A stretch of 64,000 bases of DNA, taken from Larus michahellis (Eukaryota > Chordata > Aves > Charadriiformes > Laridae). The notes under the pieces are model-generated. The model ran no database searches. It worked only from the letters and a program-made list of their open reading frames with translations, and had not been told where the DNA came from. A program made the position numbers and the translations under genes. The stretch covers positions 3,675,806-3,739,805 of the forward strand of contig NC_133929.1 in the NCBI RefSeq assembly GCF_964199755.1. The letters run 5' to 3'. Positions 32,791 through 44,215 of the stretch are shown piece by piece; positions within the stretch are counted from its first letter, which is position 1, and every line of letters starts with the position of its first letter.

Positions 32791-34307
32791 TCATCGTAAG
32801 TGAAGATCAGGTTCGTGACCATCTGATGAACCTGAAAGCGTACAAGTCCTTAGGACCCGATGGGATACGCCCATGGATACTGAGGGAACTGGCCAATGGG
32901 GTTGCTAAACCGCTCTCTATTATATTCCAAAAGTCATAGCAGTCTGGTGAGGTCCCCACTGACTGGAAAAGGGGAAGCATAATCCCCATTTTCAAAAAGG
33001 GAAAGGAGGAGGAACCAGGGAACTATAGGCCAGTCAGTCTCACCTCCGTGCCTGGTAAGATTATGGAGCAGATCCTCCTGGAGGCACTGCTGAGGCAGAA
33101 GAATAACGAAGAGGTGATTGGGTACAATCAACACGGCTTCACCAAGGGCAAGTCGTGCCTGACAAACCTGGTGGCCTTCTATGAGAAGGTCACAACATCA
33201 GTAGACAAGGGGAGAGCAAATGACATCATTTACCTGGACCTGAGCAAAGCCTTTGACACTGTCCTGCATGACATCCTGGTCTCCAAGCTGATAAAATATG
33301 GGTTTGATGGACGGACAATTCAGTGGATAAAGAACTGGCCTGATGGCCGCACCCAAAGAGTGGCTGTCAATGGGTCCATGTCCAAGTGGAGGCCAGTGAC
33401 AAGTGGAGTCCCTCAAGGATCAGTACTGGGACCGGTCTTGTTTAACATCTTCGTCAGCGACATGGACAGTGGCATAGAGTGCACCCTCGGCAAGTTTGCC
33501 AACGACACCAAGCTGTGTGGGGTGGCTGACATGCTGGAGGGAAGGGATGCCATCCAGAGGGACCTTGACAGGCTGGAGAGGTGGGCCCATGCCAACCTCA
33601 TGAAGTTCAACAAGACCAAGTGCAAGGTCCTCCATCTGGGTTGGGGCAATCCCAAGCACCGATATAGGCTGGGCAGTGACTGGCTTGACTGGCTTGAGAG
33701 CAGCCCTGAAGAAAAGGACTTGGGGGTGCTGGTGGACGAGAGGCTCAACATGAGCCGTCAGTGTGCACCAGCGGCCCAGAAAGCCAATCGTATCCTGGGC
33801 TGCATCAGGAGAAGCGTGGCCAGCAGGTCGAGGGAGGTGATTCTCCCCCTCTACTCCACTCTCGTGAGACCCCACCTGGAGTACTGCATCCAATTCTGGA
33901 GCCCCTACTACAAGAGAGATATGGACATGCTGGAACGTGTCCAGAGAAGGGCCACGAGGATGATCAGAGGGCTGGAGCACCTCTCCTATGAGGACAGACT
34001 CAGAGAGTTGGGGTTGTTCAGTCTGGAGAACAGAAGGCTCCGAGGAGACCTTATAGTGGCCTACCAGTGTCTTAAGGGGGCCTACAAGAAAGCTGGGGAG
34101 GGACTTTTTAGGATGTCGGGTAATGGTAGGACTAGAGGGAATGGATTAAAACTAGAGATGGGTCGATTCAGACTGGACGTTAGGAAGCAGTTCTTCACCA
34201 TGAGGGTGGTGAGACACTGGAACAGGTTGCCCAGAGAGGTGGTGGAGGCCCCATCCCTGGAAGTTTTTAAGGCCAGGCTGGATGGGGCTCTGAGCAACCT
34301 GCTCTAG
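32791..34307 (+). pseudogene. CR1 reverse transcriptase with one stop and a changed active site
   Basis: The frame is open over about 500 codons except for a TAG at 32,937-32,939 (tryptophan in the SWQTGEVP block of relatives). It contains [27 protein letters not shown] and the C-terminal [12 protein letters not shown] block. The catalytic block is FAND instead of FADD (AAC at 33,501-33,503), which removes an essential aspartate. The copy was dead on arrival through truncation, and the low number of changes points to a fairly recent insertion. Confidence 0.8.
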
Positions 34308-34403
34308 TGGGAGATGTCCCTGCCCATGGCAGGGGGGGTTGGAACTAGATGATCTTTAAGGTGCCTTCCAACCCTAGCAATTCTATGATTCTATGATTCT
34401 ATA
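32791..34403 (+). mobile_element. CR1 LINE, 1.6 kb, RT and 3' end
   Basis: This plus-strand CR1 is 5' truncated in front of the RT core and complete to its 3' tail of attctatg repeats (34,379-34,403). It separates the LTR copy at 32,167-32,790 from the ERVK remnant at 34,404. Confidence 0.85.
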
Positions 34404-34755
34404 ATGTGTCACCGGCCTACAACCTGCCACTGCAGGAAGTGCGGGTTTGGACCTGGCCACTTCCGAACCAACCATAATAACAGATACTAGTGTACAGCTT
34501 TTGCCTACGGGGGACTATGGGATGTTGCCAAGAAATAGTGCAGCTCTTTTAATTGGCCGTTCTTCTACAATTTGCACAGGATTATTTGTACTGCCTGGTG
34601 TTATAGACTCAGATTATAAAGGGGAAATAAAAATCATGGCCTGGACTCCAAAACCTCCTTGCATTATACCTCAAGGGGAAAAAATCGCTCAATTGATACC
34701 ATTTCCCGTTTTAACAACATCCAGTAATGGGACACCTCAAATTAACATTCGCTGA
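34404..34755 (+). pseudogene. ERVK dUTPase domain remnant
   Basis: Open from about 34,420 to the stop at 34,753-34,755, this encodes a trimeric dUTPase-like domain, with the start block LDLATSEP, GLFVLPGVIDSDYKGEI and a C-terminal glycine-poor tail. In betaretrovirus-like elements a dUTPase lies in the pro frame before protease. Here the protease and the RT palm that should follow are absent. The next recognisable sequence is the RT thumb region at 34,750, so a deletion joined them. The 5' end abuts a CR1 tail, so gag and the 5' LTR are also missing. Confidence 0.75.
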
Positions 34756-36744
34756 ACAACAATTGACACAACATGGTTTGCAGATTGCAGAAGAAAAAAT
34801 TCAAACCACGTCACCTTGGAAGTATTTAGGCTGGAAGCTGCTTGAAACACATATACAGCCTCAACCTTTACACATTGCTCATTCAGTTGTCACCTTAAAC
34901 AACCTTCAAAATTTATTGGGAACAATTAATTGGGTTCGTCCTTAGCTAGGAATTACTACCAGAGTTGTCTCCATTGTTTAATATATTGAAAGGAGATCCA
35001 GATTTAGCTTCTCCACGTTCGTTAACCTCAACAGCTCAGAAGGCATTACAGCACGTTGCAGATAAGATACAATCTACTACCGCTGCAAGACGCATTGAAC
35101 ACCTTCCTATCAGACTGTTTGTGATATATCAAGAATTTCAACCTTACGCCCTGATAGGACAGTGGGATGATGCACTCGCAAAGAGCCTGACTGCGTTAGA
35201 GTGGGTATTTTTGCCACATACCTTTTCAAAAACAGTAACTATGATGACTGAAATGTTACTGCGATTGTTTTTCCGGGGTCGTTTGTGCTGTCAGCAGCTT
35301 TCTGGAATGGATCCAAGCCACATGCACATCCCTGTCAAAAAGGACGACCTTGACCTTTGGTTATCACAAAGCCTTAACCTACAAATTGCCTTAGTAGATT
35401 ATATCGGGCAAATAAATTATTCTTTGCCCTGGCACAGACTATTACAGTCACTTTCACAAATTCCTTTACAGCCACGCATCCTGCTAGCACCAAAGCCTCT
35501 TGCTGGCACCCGTATGGTGTCTGTAGATGGCTCAGGGAAAACAGGAAAAGCAGTTGTAGCCTGGAAGACCTCTGAAGGACAATGGGATTCGGTTGTAAAT
35601 CCAGTTGAAGCAACTCGCCGCTACTGTAAGGGCTTTTGACTTATTTCAACAGGAACTGTTAAATGTAGTGGCAGACTCTCAATATGTTACTGGCATTGTT
35701 CAAAGACTTGAAGGAGCATTTATAAAACAACTAGAGAACCAATTGTTATTTAAGCTATTACTGCAATTAATGTTGCTTTTATGAAAAAGACAGTTTCCTT
35801 ATTTTATTGTCCACGTACACTCTCATAGCTGTTTACCTGGTCCTTTAACTGAGGGAAACACAGTTGCAGATTATCACACTCTGTCGGTAACAACTCCGAA
35901 CATTATGCAGCAAGCTAAAACGTCGCATGATTTTTTTCATCAAAATGCGAAGGCATTGAGGAAGCAATTTTCTTTAACACAACAAGAAGCACATGATATT
36001 GTGCGAACTCGTGCCGATTGTCAGCAGCTGGCTCCTCTGCCATCATTTGCGGGGGTTAACCCGCGAGGGCTTACACCTGATGAACTTTGGCAATCCGATG
36101 TTACGTGCATTATGGAATTTGGACATGTTTCAGTTGATTTGTTTTCTCACTTTGTTGTAGCTACTGCTCGTACAGGAGAGAAGGCTCGTGATGTTATTTG
36201 ACATTGGTTGCAATGCATTGCAGTCATGGGAGTACCGAAAACTATAAAAACTGATAACGGACCAGCTTACGTGTCCGCTAAAGTACAGGCCTTTTTACAG
36301 ACATGGGGTATTAAACATGTCACCGATATTCCCCATTCCCCGACTGGGCAAGCAATTGTGGAGCGTATGCATCATACTTTAAAAACCACGCTTGCTAAAC
36401 AAAAAAGGGGGAATCCCGTAGGTATGACACCTCAAGAGCGATTGTATAAAGCAACTCATGTTTTAAATTTTCTAAACATGTCGTCTTTGTCATCCACAGC
36501 AGTAGAGCGACATTTCAGAAGGACTGTTGAATGGCCTGAACAACCGAAGGTGTATTATAAGCACCTTGAATCGGGGCGCATGGAAGGACCAGTCCCCCTG
36601 ATAACATGGGGTCGAGGGTATGCTTGTGTGTCTTTGTCCTCAGGTTCCTACTGGATTCCTGCAAAATTCGTTAAGCCGGCTCATCAGCCGAGTCCAGTAC
36701 GGGAAAAGGAAGGCCTGGAACCAGTCGAGCCAATCAACGAGTAA
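34745..36744 (+). pseudogene. ERVK pol remnant: RT thumb/connection, RNase H, integrase
   Basis: Open pieces at 34,727-34,945, 34,965-35,639, 35,905-36,201 and 36,208-36,744 follow in order. The first reads an RT thumb (QQLTQHGLQIAEEKIQ) without the catalytic palm. The second covers connection and the start of RNase H (block MVSVDGSGKTG). RNase H is broken at 35,640-35,900. The integrase has a degenerate HHCC zinc region and the catalytic residues Asp in WQSDVT, Asp in TDNGPAY and Glu in QAIVERMHH. A TGA at 36,199-36,201 interrupts it. The C-terminal tail runs to 36,744. No enzyme can be made intact. Confidence 0.8.
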
Positions 36745-38020
36745 AGCAGGTGTACCTAAGGATGGGTATTTTTATTAATCTTTCAGTTTTTAATGCTTAT
36801 CTCTTTTCTGTCTCATGTAGATTCTTTTGTATATTTGGTTATATACTGAGGGCTGGCGAATGGGATTTGTATTTGGAAACAGAAGTCTTCATAAGCTAAC
36901 CATAGATAATACTACAACAAATAGAAGTTGTGAGCAAGAAGATTCTGTAATGATTTGTACTTCTCATGATTTTTGCAATAGTATCTGCAATTGTTATTTT
37001 AACTTCAGCTTTTGTAGCCGTTGTTGTGCTTACTGAATCTGTCCAAAGTGCTAAGGTTGTAGGAGAAACTTTATCTAATGTAACTGAAGAATTAGTTATG
37101 TTTAGTATGCTGTTTGCCATGTTTAATAAGCATTATATGATCAGTTGTAGATGCCGCTTTGCATCGTACCCTTGTACGAGTTGTAGAATATGTTGCTGTA
37201 AAAACTATGTGTGTATCCATGAGAACCCGACCTTCACAGAAGAAGATAACCAGAAGGGATTACAACAATGTAGTCACGTATCAGACAGCCGCTGTTAGCA
37301 AAGCTGGATCATGAGTCTGGTGAGACTCGCTGCATATGCTGGCCACGCATGTAGCAACTCTGGCCTGTACTTCTCCACTCAATCCGATGCGTGGTATAAG
37401 GGGATTGTCTCGGACTGGAGAGGGAGAGAGAGACATGAGCGCACTTTGAAGATACAGGGGACGCCCTGAAGGCTGTGACTGCCTCCCCCTCCCATAGGTA
37501 TGACACTGATACGCAAGAACACATAGATGAAGAAATATTAACCAAATTACAAGCCTTAGAAGCAGCAGTAATATGGATAGGGGATCGGCAAAATGCATTA
37601 AAAACATGTCTCTCTCTGTGTTGTGATTGGGAGTACAACTCTCAAAGACTTTGTGTTACATCTCTCCCCTGGAATACGTCGCTACATGGCTGAGAAATGG
37701 TTAAACATCATCTCCAAGGTGCTTTTGACATGTCGTTGCAACAAAATACTCGTCCTTTACATGATCAACTAAAAATTCAAATATTAAAGATTCAAGACTT
37801 AATGAACCACAATGCATTTGAAACATTGCAAAAGGATTTCTCGTAGGTAAATCCAAAAAATTGATTTTCTGAGCTAAATTTAAGAAGCTTGGTATTTATT
37901 GCCTTAGCAGGGTTCTTTTTGATTCTGTTTTTAATTGTGTTTAGTATATAACCTGCTAAGAGCGTCATGACGAGTAGAAGCACAAGTCATGGCGACCTTG
38001 TTAATAAATGGTCTGGTGTT
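36745..38020 (+). pseudogene. ERVK env remnant, heavily broken
   Basis: No long frame remains. A hydrophobic stretch in the 36,966-37,100 frame resembles the fusion-peptide start of a transmembrane subunit. The frame at 37,475-37,693 has a heptad-like segment followed by closely spaced cysteines, typical of the transmembrane ectodomain. A final hydrophobic segment lies near 37,890-37,950. The surface subunit is largely missing. Position between integrase and the 3' LTR supports the call. Confidence 0.55.
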
Positions 38021-38038
38021 AAACAAAAAAGGGGGAGA
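38021..38038 (+). promoter_or_regulatory. ERVK polypurine tract
   Basis: The purine run aaaaaagggggaga lies directly before the LTR start TGGGGCAG at 38,039, the place where plus-strand DNA synthesis starts in retroviruses. Confidence 0.7.
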
Positions 38039-38356
38039 TGGGGCAGATCTACGAGCAGAGGCCTGCGTACGGCCAAGGACACAGTGAGCAGAGCACACAG
38101 AAACAGGAACGCAGATGTCGATACGGATGGAATGAAGAGGAATTGGTCCAATATAAACATGGAACAGAAAACAGCTTTGCGTGCTTATCTTGGTGGGAAC
38201 TGAATAAGGCGACTGGGTTAGTGATCTGAAATATGTGTTTACTTGCCTAGCAGGTGCATGGAAAGTTTTAGAGCTCGGGTATAAAAGCTGAGGCCTGAGA
38301 AGCAATAAACGATTTCATGCTCATCACAGCCAGAGTCTGTGCCTTCATACACCACA
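38039..38356 (+). mobile_element. ERVK 3' LTR, 318 bp
   Basis: It begins TGGGGCAG after the polypurine tract and ends ACCACA. It has a TATA box tataaaag at 38,280-38,287 and a polyA signal AATAAA at 38,304-38,309, the compact R region usual for this class. A CR1 reading resumes immediately after it. The matching 5' LTR and target duplication are not in view. Confidence 0.8.
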
Positions 38357-39083
38357 GGGAAGAGTGGCTGGAAAGCTGCCCAGCAGAAAAGGACCTGGGG
38401 GTGCTGGTGGACGGCCAGCTTAACATGAGCCAGCAGTGGGCCCAGGTGGCCAAGAAGGCCAACAGCATTCTGGCTTGTATCAGGAACAGCGTGGTGAGTA
38501 GGACTGGGGAAGTGATCGTCCCCTGTACTCGGCACTGGTGAGGCCCCACCTCGAGTGCTGTGTTCAGTTCTGGGCCCCTCTGTACAGGAGGGACATTGAG
38601 GTGCTGGAGCGTGTCCAGAGGAGAGCTACCAGGCTGGAGAGGGGTCTGGAGACCAGGGCATATGAGGAGAGGCCGAGGGAGCTGGGCATGTTTAGCTTGG
38701 AGAAGAGGAGGCTGAGGGGAGACCTCATTGCCCTCCACAACTACCTGAAAGGAGGTTGGAGAGAGGTGGGTGGTGGCCTCTTCTCCCAGGCGAATAATGA
38801 CAGGACCAGAGGAAATGGGCTGAAGCTGCAGCAGGGGAGGTTTAGGTTAGATATTAGGAAGAATTACTTTACTGAAAGAGTGGTCAGGCGCTGGAACAGC
38901 CTGCCCAGGGAGGCGGTTGAGTCACCAGCCCTAGAGGTGTTTAAGAAATGTCTAGATGTGGCACTTCAGGGCATGTTCTAGTGGCAGAGATTGTAGGGGG
39001 GTTTTTTGTGTGTGTATGGTTGGATTCGATGTTCTCAAAGGTCCTTTCCAACCATCAGGATTCTATGATTCTATGATTCTATG
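38357..39083 (+). mobile_element. CR1 LINE, 3' part
   Basis: The plus strand encodes the C-terminal region of CR1 ORF2 ([14 protein letters not shown], then [11 protein letters not shown] and SLPREAVES) with a frameshift near 38,525-38,540. It ends in three attctatg units at about 39,060-39,083. Confidence 0.8.
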
Positions 39084-39520
39084 AAGGATTATACTCAGCC
39101 AATTATATCAGCAGGAAGCTGTGCGCTCCCAGCAGTGGACAGCAAATGTTGGACACTGCGAGTGCTACAGCTTCAGGAGGAAGGGCAGGGCTCAGGGGTC
39201 CAGCACCAGGGCAAGGAGTTTCTCTGGACTGCCGCCATCAAGGGAGAGACTATGCAGCAAACTTTCTAATTTATATCGAATGTGTGACGCTCATGGTATG
39301 AAATAATCCTGTTGGCCAGCCTGGGTCAAGTGCCCAGGTCTTGCTCCTCCTCATCCCTTCACCTGACAAGGCTCGAAACCACTGAGACCTTGAAACCCAC
39401 ATACCATAGTTGGCTATAAAGTAAATGTTTTCACAAATTCAGACACTAGAGTCTTCTAAAAGTGCAGTTTTCCCTAGCATTAGAAGAGAAGTTAGTCCTG
39501 TGTTGCTCAAATTGGGACAA
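39084..39520 (+). mobile_element. LTR copy 2, related to 32,167-32,790
   Basis: This matches the second two thirds of LTR copy 1 from tactcagccaattata onward and continues to about gggaca at 39,520, which may be its true end. The first third is missing, replaced by the tail of the CR1 on its left. Confidence 0.6.
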
Positions 39521-39720
39521 AGTTATATAGATATCTGAAGGGAAGGTGCAAAGAGGATGGAGCCAGGCTCTTTTCAGTGGTGCCCAGTGACAGTACCAGA
39601 GGCAATGGACACAAACTGAAACACAGGAGGTTCCATCTGAACATCAGGAAACACTTTTTGACTGAGTGTGACTAAGCACTGGAACAGGTTGCCCATAAGA
39701 GGTTGTTCCTCCTTAGAGAT
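39521..39720 (+). mobile_element. CR1 LINE 3' end, left part, split by an ERVL LTR
   Basis: The sequence reads the last part of CR1 ORF2 ([16 protein letters not shown] region) and continues at 40,465-40,590 beyond the LTR. The CR1 consensus reads ggagatattcaaaa at the junction, which is exactly restored when the LTR and one gagat are removed. Confidence 0.75.
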
Positions 39721-40464
39721 TGTCCTGGTTTGAGATAGAACAAAACCAATTTTTTTTTCAGTAATTTTACTTTTCAGTTAAGCCTCTTCTAACTGACTGA
39801 ACTCTCTGAAATTAACGGCATATTTTTCAGACAGTGTCTGCTTCTAGCAGCAATAATGCCTGATGTTTATATTTAATACCAAGGAATGGTATGCAGAGAG
39901 GCTCTTGCTTATACTTATTGCTATGACAACCAAGGTCAGCTTTGTTATGTGCCACGTTGGAGGGCCGGAAGAGGAAGAGCATGGAGTGGTTGCACCTGTG
40001 GGGAGGAGCGGACAGGACAGGTGACCCAAAACTGACCAACAGGGTATTCCATCCCATCTGCCTCATGCTCGGTATAAATCTGAGGAATCAAAGGGGTCAA
40101 ATTCTCTTCTTCAATGGCCAGTGTCCGAGGACTCTGTCCTTTCTTCTGCTTTTGATTCCAATCCATGTGTTCCTGTATCCAGTTCCCATCTGCTGCCGAG
40201 TCCAGTATGGGATTTTCCCAGTGCCTGCTGGTGACTTGATCGTCATCCTGGGAGCTTGATATTGGTTTTGTATATATGTGTATATATTTCATTATTTTCT
40301 TATTAATATTTTTTCTTTTTATTGTTAATATTTCATTAAAGCTGTTTTTTCTCAACCCATAAGTTTCTCTCCATTATTCTCTTCCTTCCCTTCTGGGAAG
40401 GAAGAGGGGCTAATAGAAAACATCTGTCATTCATTTATTGGCCAGACCAGCCTAAACCATGACT
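39721..40464 (+). mobile_element. ERVL-type solo LTR, 744 bp, 5-bp duplication
   Basis: It starts tgtcctggtttgag and is flanked by gagat at 39,716-39,720 and 40,465-40,469. A 5-base duplication is normal for ERVL. The last bases are gact rather than CA, so the end is mutated. A degraded TATA (tataaat) lies near 40,073. It lies inside a CR1 3' end. Confidence 0.85.
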
Positions 40465-40590
40465 GAGATATTCAAAAGCCATCTGGACATGGTCCTGGGC
40501 AACTAGCTCTAGGTGGCCCTGCTCGAGCAGGGGAGTTGGACCAGATGCTCTCCAGGGGTCTCCTTCCAACCTCAACCATTCTGTGATATG
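40465..40590 (+). mobile_element. CR1 LINE 3' end, right part
   Basis: This continues 39,521-39,720 and ends with the CR1 3' UTR (gagcaggggagttggac, then cattctgtgat). Confidence 0.75.
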
Positions 40591-41270
40591 TCTTGTTTTC
40601 CCTTAGTTATTGTTCTCCCAGTCCTGCTGTCATCTGTCAGTTTACCCAGTAACAATTTTATGTTTTTTCCCTGTATCTTTCATAAAATATTATATAGTAG
40701 AAGGTCAAGAACTAATTTCTGTAATTGCAGTAAAAGCACATCTGCTTGGTTTTGGTTGTTTACAATTACCCTTAGAAATGTGTTGTTTAACGTATGATGT
40801 GTATGGGTTATTTTCATGTTATGTTGTGTGGTTGCAAGTGAAATGTCATGTAGAAGAATATGATTACATCATTTATGTTATTAGAATGGATTATTTTTTT
40901 TGTATAAATATTTGAAAATCAAATTTTTATGTTGACCTAAAGATTTTGTGAATTTATGATTAATTCAACAAAGAGTTTAGGTTCTGGCAAATTTTTAAAA
41001 GCCAAAATGTTTAATCAAAATTTTTATACTGGAACATCTGTGTCAAATCAATAATTTGATACCAAAATGTGTTTTTAAAAAAGTTTAAAAACTTCTCAAA
41101 TCATAATGGAACATGTTGTATTTTACTGAATGAAATATGATCCAAAATTATTCTTTTTTTTTTTACTTGGGTTTAAAAAATCCTGGCTTGTGCACTTTTA
41201 TCTGGCAGAATTTGTTTATCAATCTTCACATTTTTATAAGGGGCAGAATGCTGATGGCTGATACTGTAGA
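40591..41270. other. AT-rich sequence, nothing recognised
   Basis: Very AT-rich with T-runs. No coding frame, RNA gene or repeat relation to the rest of the window was found. Confidence 0.4.
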
Positions 41271-42194
41271 AACTTAGATTGCTCCAGCATGGGTCCCCTA
41301 CAGGGTCACAAGTCCTGCCAGGAAACCTGCCCCAGGTTCACAGGTCCTGCCAGGAGCCTGCTCCAGCATGGGCCCTCCATGGGGTCACAGCCTCCTTCAA
41401 GCGCATCCACCTGCTCCAGCATGGGGTCCTCCATGGGCTGCAGGTGGATATCTGCTCCACTGTGGACCTCCATGGGCTGCAGGGGGACAGCCTGCCTCAC
41501 CATGATCTTCAGTACAGGCTGCAGAGGAATCTCTGCTCCAGTGCCTGGAGCACCTCCTCCCCCTCCTTCACTGACCTTGGTGTCTGCAGAATTGTTTCTC
41601 TCACATATTCTCTCTTATCTCTCCTGACTGCGGTTGGTATTGTACAGATTTTTTCCCCCCCCTTCTTATATATGTTATTACAGAGGCGCTACCACCGTCC
41701 CTGATTGGCTCAGCCTTGGCCAGCAACAGGTCCGTCTTGGAGCCAGCTTGACATTGGCTCTATCGGACATACGGGAAGCTTCTGGCAACTTCTTACAGAA
41801 GCCATCCCTGTTGCCCCCTCGCTACCAAAACCTTACCATGCAAACTCAATACAGAAGTACTACAGAAGGAATCACCCAAAACAATGGAGAATGAGCCTTG
41901 CAAGAAATGGGGCAAGCACAGTGGTGACCCAACTTGAGCTGGTTTTGGCACCCAGCACCCCAGCCCAACATGCTGCCTCTCCTGTCCTGAATGACCCATG
42001 TCACAGATGGAGCCCAAGTCATGGACTAAATGAACTGAACAGATTTTTGTGGACATTTAGGGGATGGACAATAGAATAAAGGAATTATATTTGTGTATAT
42101 ATCAATGGACAGGGAGGAGGGTGGTGGCTGATGAGGATGTATTGGATAGTGTAGGACCTGAGCATGATGCAAATGATTTGGAATTGTGGTGGAG
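41271..42194 (+). mobile_element. ERVL-derived internal 3' region with a degenerate tandem repeat
   Basis: Positions 41,280-41,560 contain degenerate 25-30 base units around gctccagcatggg and ccatgggctgcagg. The following part (41,690-42,190) runs into a short purine tract (aattgtggtggag near 42,183) before an LTR. The stretch gagcatgatgcaaatga at 42,160 resembles the ERVL end at 50,860, which supports an ERVL 3' internal origin. From 41,398 it is duplicated in inverted form at the right end of the window. Confidence 0.55.
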
Positions 42195-42744
42195 ATTATA
42201 TTAGGTGAACTAGGTCTGGCTGAGATGGAGTTAACTTTCTTCGTAGCAGTCCATATGGTGCTTGTATTTGTGGCTAAAACTGTTGATAACACAACAGTGT
42301 TTTGGCTATTGTTGAACAGTGCTTGCACAGTATCAAGGCTTTCTCTTACCCCAGCATATAGGCTAGGGGTGATCAAGAGATTAGGAAGGCATACAGCCAG
42401 GACAGCTGATCCAAACTGGCCAAAGGGATATTTCATGCCACATATATTTCATTCTCACCAATAAAAACTGGGGGTAGAGGAAGAAAGGGAAGGGGTATTT
42501 TTAGCTTCTGAGGTGGCCATTGCTCTGAGACTGGCTGGGCATCAGTCTGCTTGTGGGAGGTGGTGAGTGATTGCCTTTGCATCACTGTGAGGTTTTTCCT
42601 CTTCACCTATTAAACTGTCTTTATCTTGACCCATGGGTTTTCACAGTTTTGCTCTTCCTATTCTCTCCCTCGTCTTGCTGGGGAAGGGGAGTGAGCGAGC
42701 AGCTGTGTGGGTGCTTAGCTGCTGGCTGGGGTCAACCCATAACA
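42195..42744 (+). mobile_element. ERVL LTR (left arm)
   Basis: This reads like the widespread avian ERVL LTR: a start region with tctggctgagatggagttaa, a middle stretch gacagctgatccaaactg, a polyA region with attaaactgtctttatc near 42,610, and the end gctggggtcaacccataaca at 42,744. The start is approximate. It follows an ERVL internal end, so it may be a 3' LTR. The right-arm copy is 62,654-63,203. Confidence 0.75.
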
Positions 42745-43171
42745 CCACTGAAGTACAGCACCTAAATTTTTGGATTGTCAGACTGAGACATCAGGGTAAT
42801 TCTCACAGGGATACATGATATGGGTATCTCTTCTATAGACCCTCTGTCCTAGTAAACGTAATCAAAATATACATCAACTGTGTCTTCCTTTGTGACGGTA
42901 AAGAAAAGGGCAAGGCACATTAACTGCTTCCTCTCTAGACCTTCCTCTCCAGAAATTCAAGTCATATGCTCGAATGGAACCTCTAAAACAATAAGGATGG
43001 CCTTTACTATTTTATATCAGTCCTGCTCAGGTTACTTCCTATATTCCTAGCTGTTTTCAAGTGATCTTTTTCAGCCCTCAATCCTTTTATTTCTTTCTGT
43101 TCCTGAACTACTCATATTTTTGCCTATCCTCCAATTCCCACACCCTTTTCCATAGAATTCTTTGCCTTCCT
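42745..43171. other. Unassigned sequence in the left arm
   Basis: No coding frame or repeat relation was recognised. It is mirrored at 62,227-62,653. Confidence 0.4.
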
Positions 43172-44215
43172 TTGCGCAAGTTGTGTTCTCCTCTATCCCC
43201 CCAGTTGCGGGGAATGATGAGGGGGCAAATAGGAGAAGCCAGCAGATCAATGCCTGGCTCCGAGCCTGGTACTACCAGCAGGACTTTGGGTTCTTTGACC
43301 ATGGCCTGATTTACAAGCCGCCAGGCCTGCTGGTAACAGGCGGGAATACCTTGACTTCCAGGAGAAAAAGGGTTCTAGGACAAGAGTTATCAGGGCTCAT
43401 TGATAGGGCTTTAAACTAGATTTGAAGGGGGGTGGGAACGGTACCGGGCTTGCTGGTGAGGTGCCAGAGCGTAGTTGCTCAGCACTTGTGGGAGAGCGTG
43501 CCAGTATTTCTGAGAGCCAGAAGGCATAGCACATCTCAAGGGTCAAAACTACACACACGACTCCCTCTCTGAAATGCTTATACACCAATGCACGCAGCAC
43601 GGGGAATAAGCAGGAAGAGCTGGAGATCTGTGTGCGGTCGCAGGGCCACGATCTCATTGCAATTACTGAGACGTGGTGGGACAGCTCACGTGACTGGAAC
43701 ACTGTCATGGATGGCTATGTCCTTTTCAGGAAAGACAGGCCAGTGAGGCATGGTGGTGGAGTTGCTCTTTATGTGAGAGAGCATCTGGAATGCATCGAGC
43801 TCTCACTAGGGGCGGATGAAGAGAGGGTCGAGAGCTTATGGGTAAGGATTAAGGGGCAGGCAAATATGAGGGACACTGTTGTGGGTGTTTATTACAGGCC
43901 ACCTGATCAGGATGGGGAAGCTGATGAGGCCTTCTACAGACAGCTGAAGGTAGCCTCGCAATCGCAGGCCTTGGTTCTCATGGGGGACTTCAATCACCCC
44001 GATATCTGCTGGGAAGGCTACACAGCCAGGCACGCACAGGCCAGGAGGCTCCTCCAGTGCATTGATGACAACTTTTTGGCACAGGTGGTACAGGAGCCAA
44101 CAAGGAGAGGAGCACTCCTGGACCTGGTACTGACAAACACAGAGGGACTGGTGGGGGACATGAAGGTTGGGGGCAGCCCAACTGTAGTGATCACGAGAAG
44201 ATACAGTTCAGGATC

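Noticed and set aside
33420..33980. Minus-strand frame of 186 codons
   Set aside because: It is an antisense shadow of a CR1 RT, and the same frame pattern occurs opposite other CR1 copies.
41280..41560. Possible CRISPR-like or satellite array
   Set aside because: The units are degenerate, there are no unique spacers, and the sequence is ERV-derived in a vertebrate genome.
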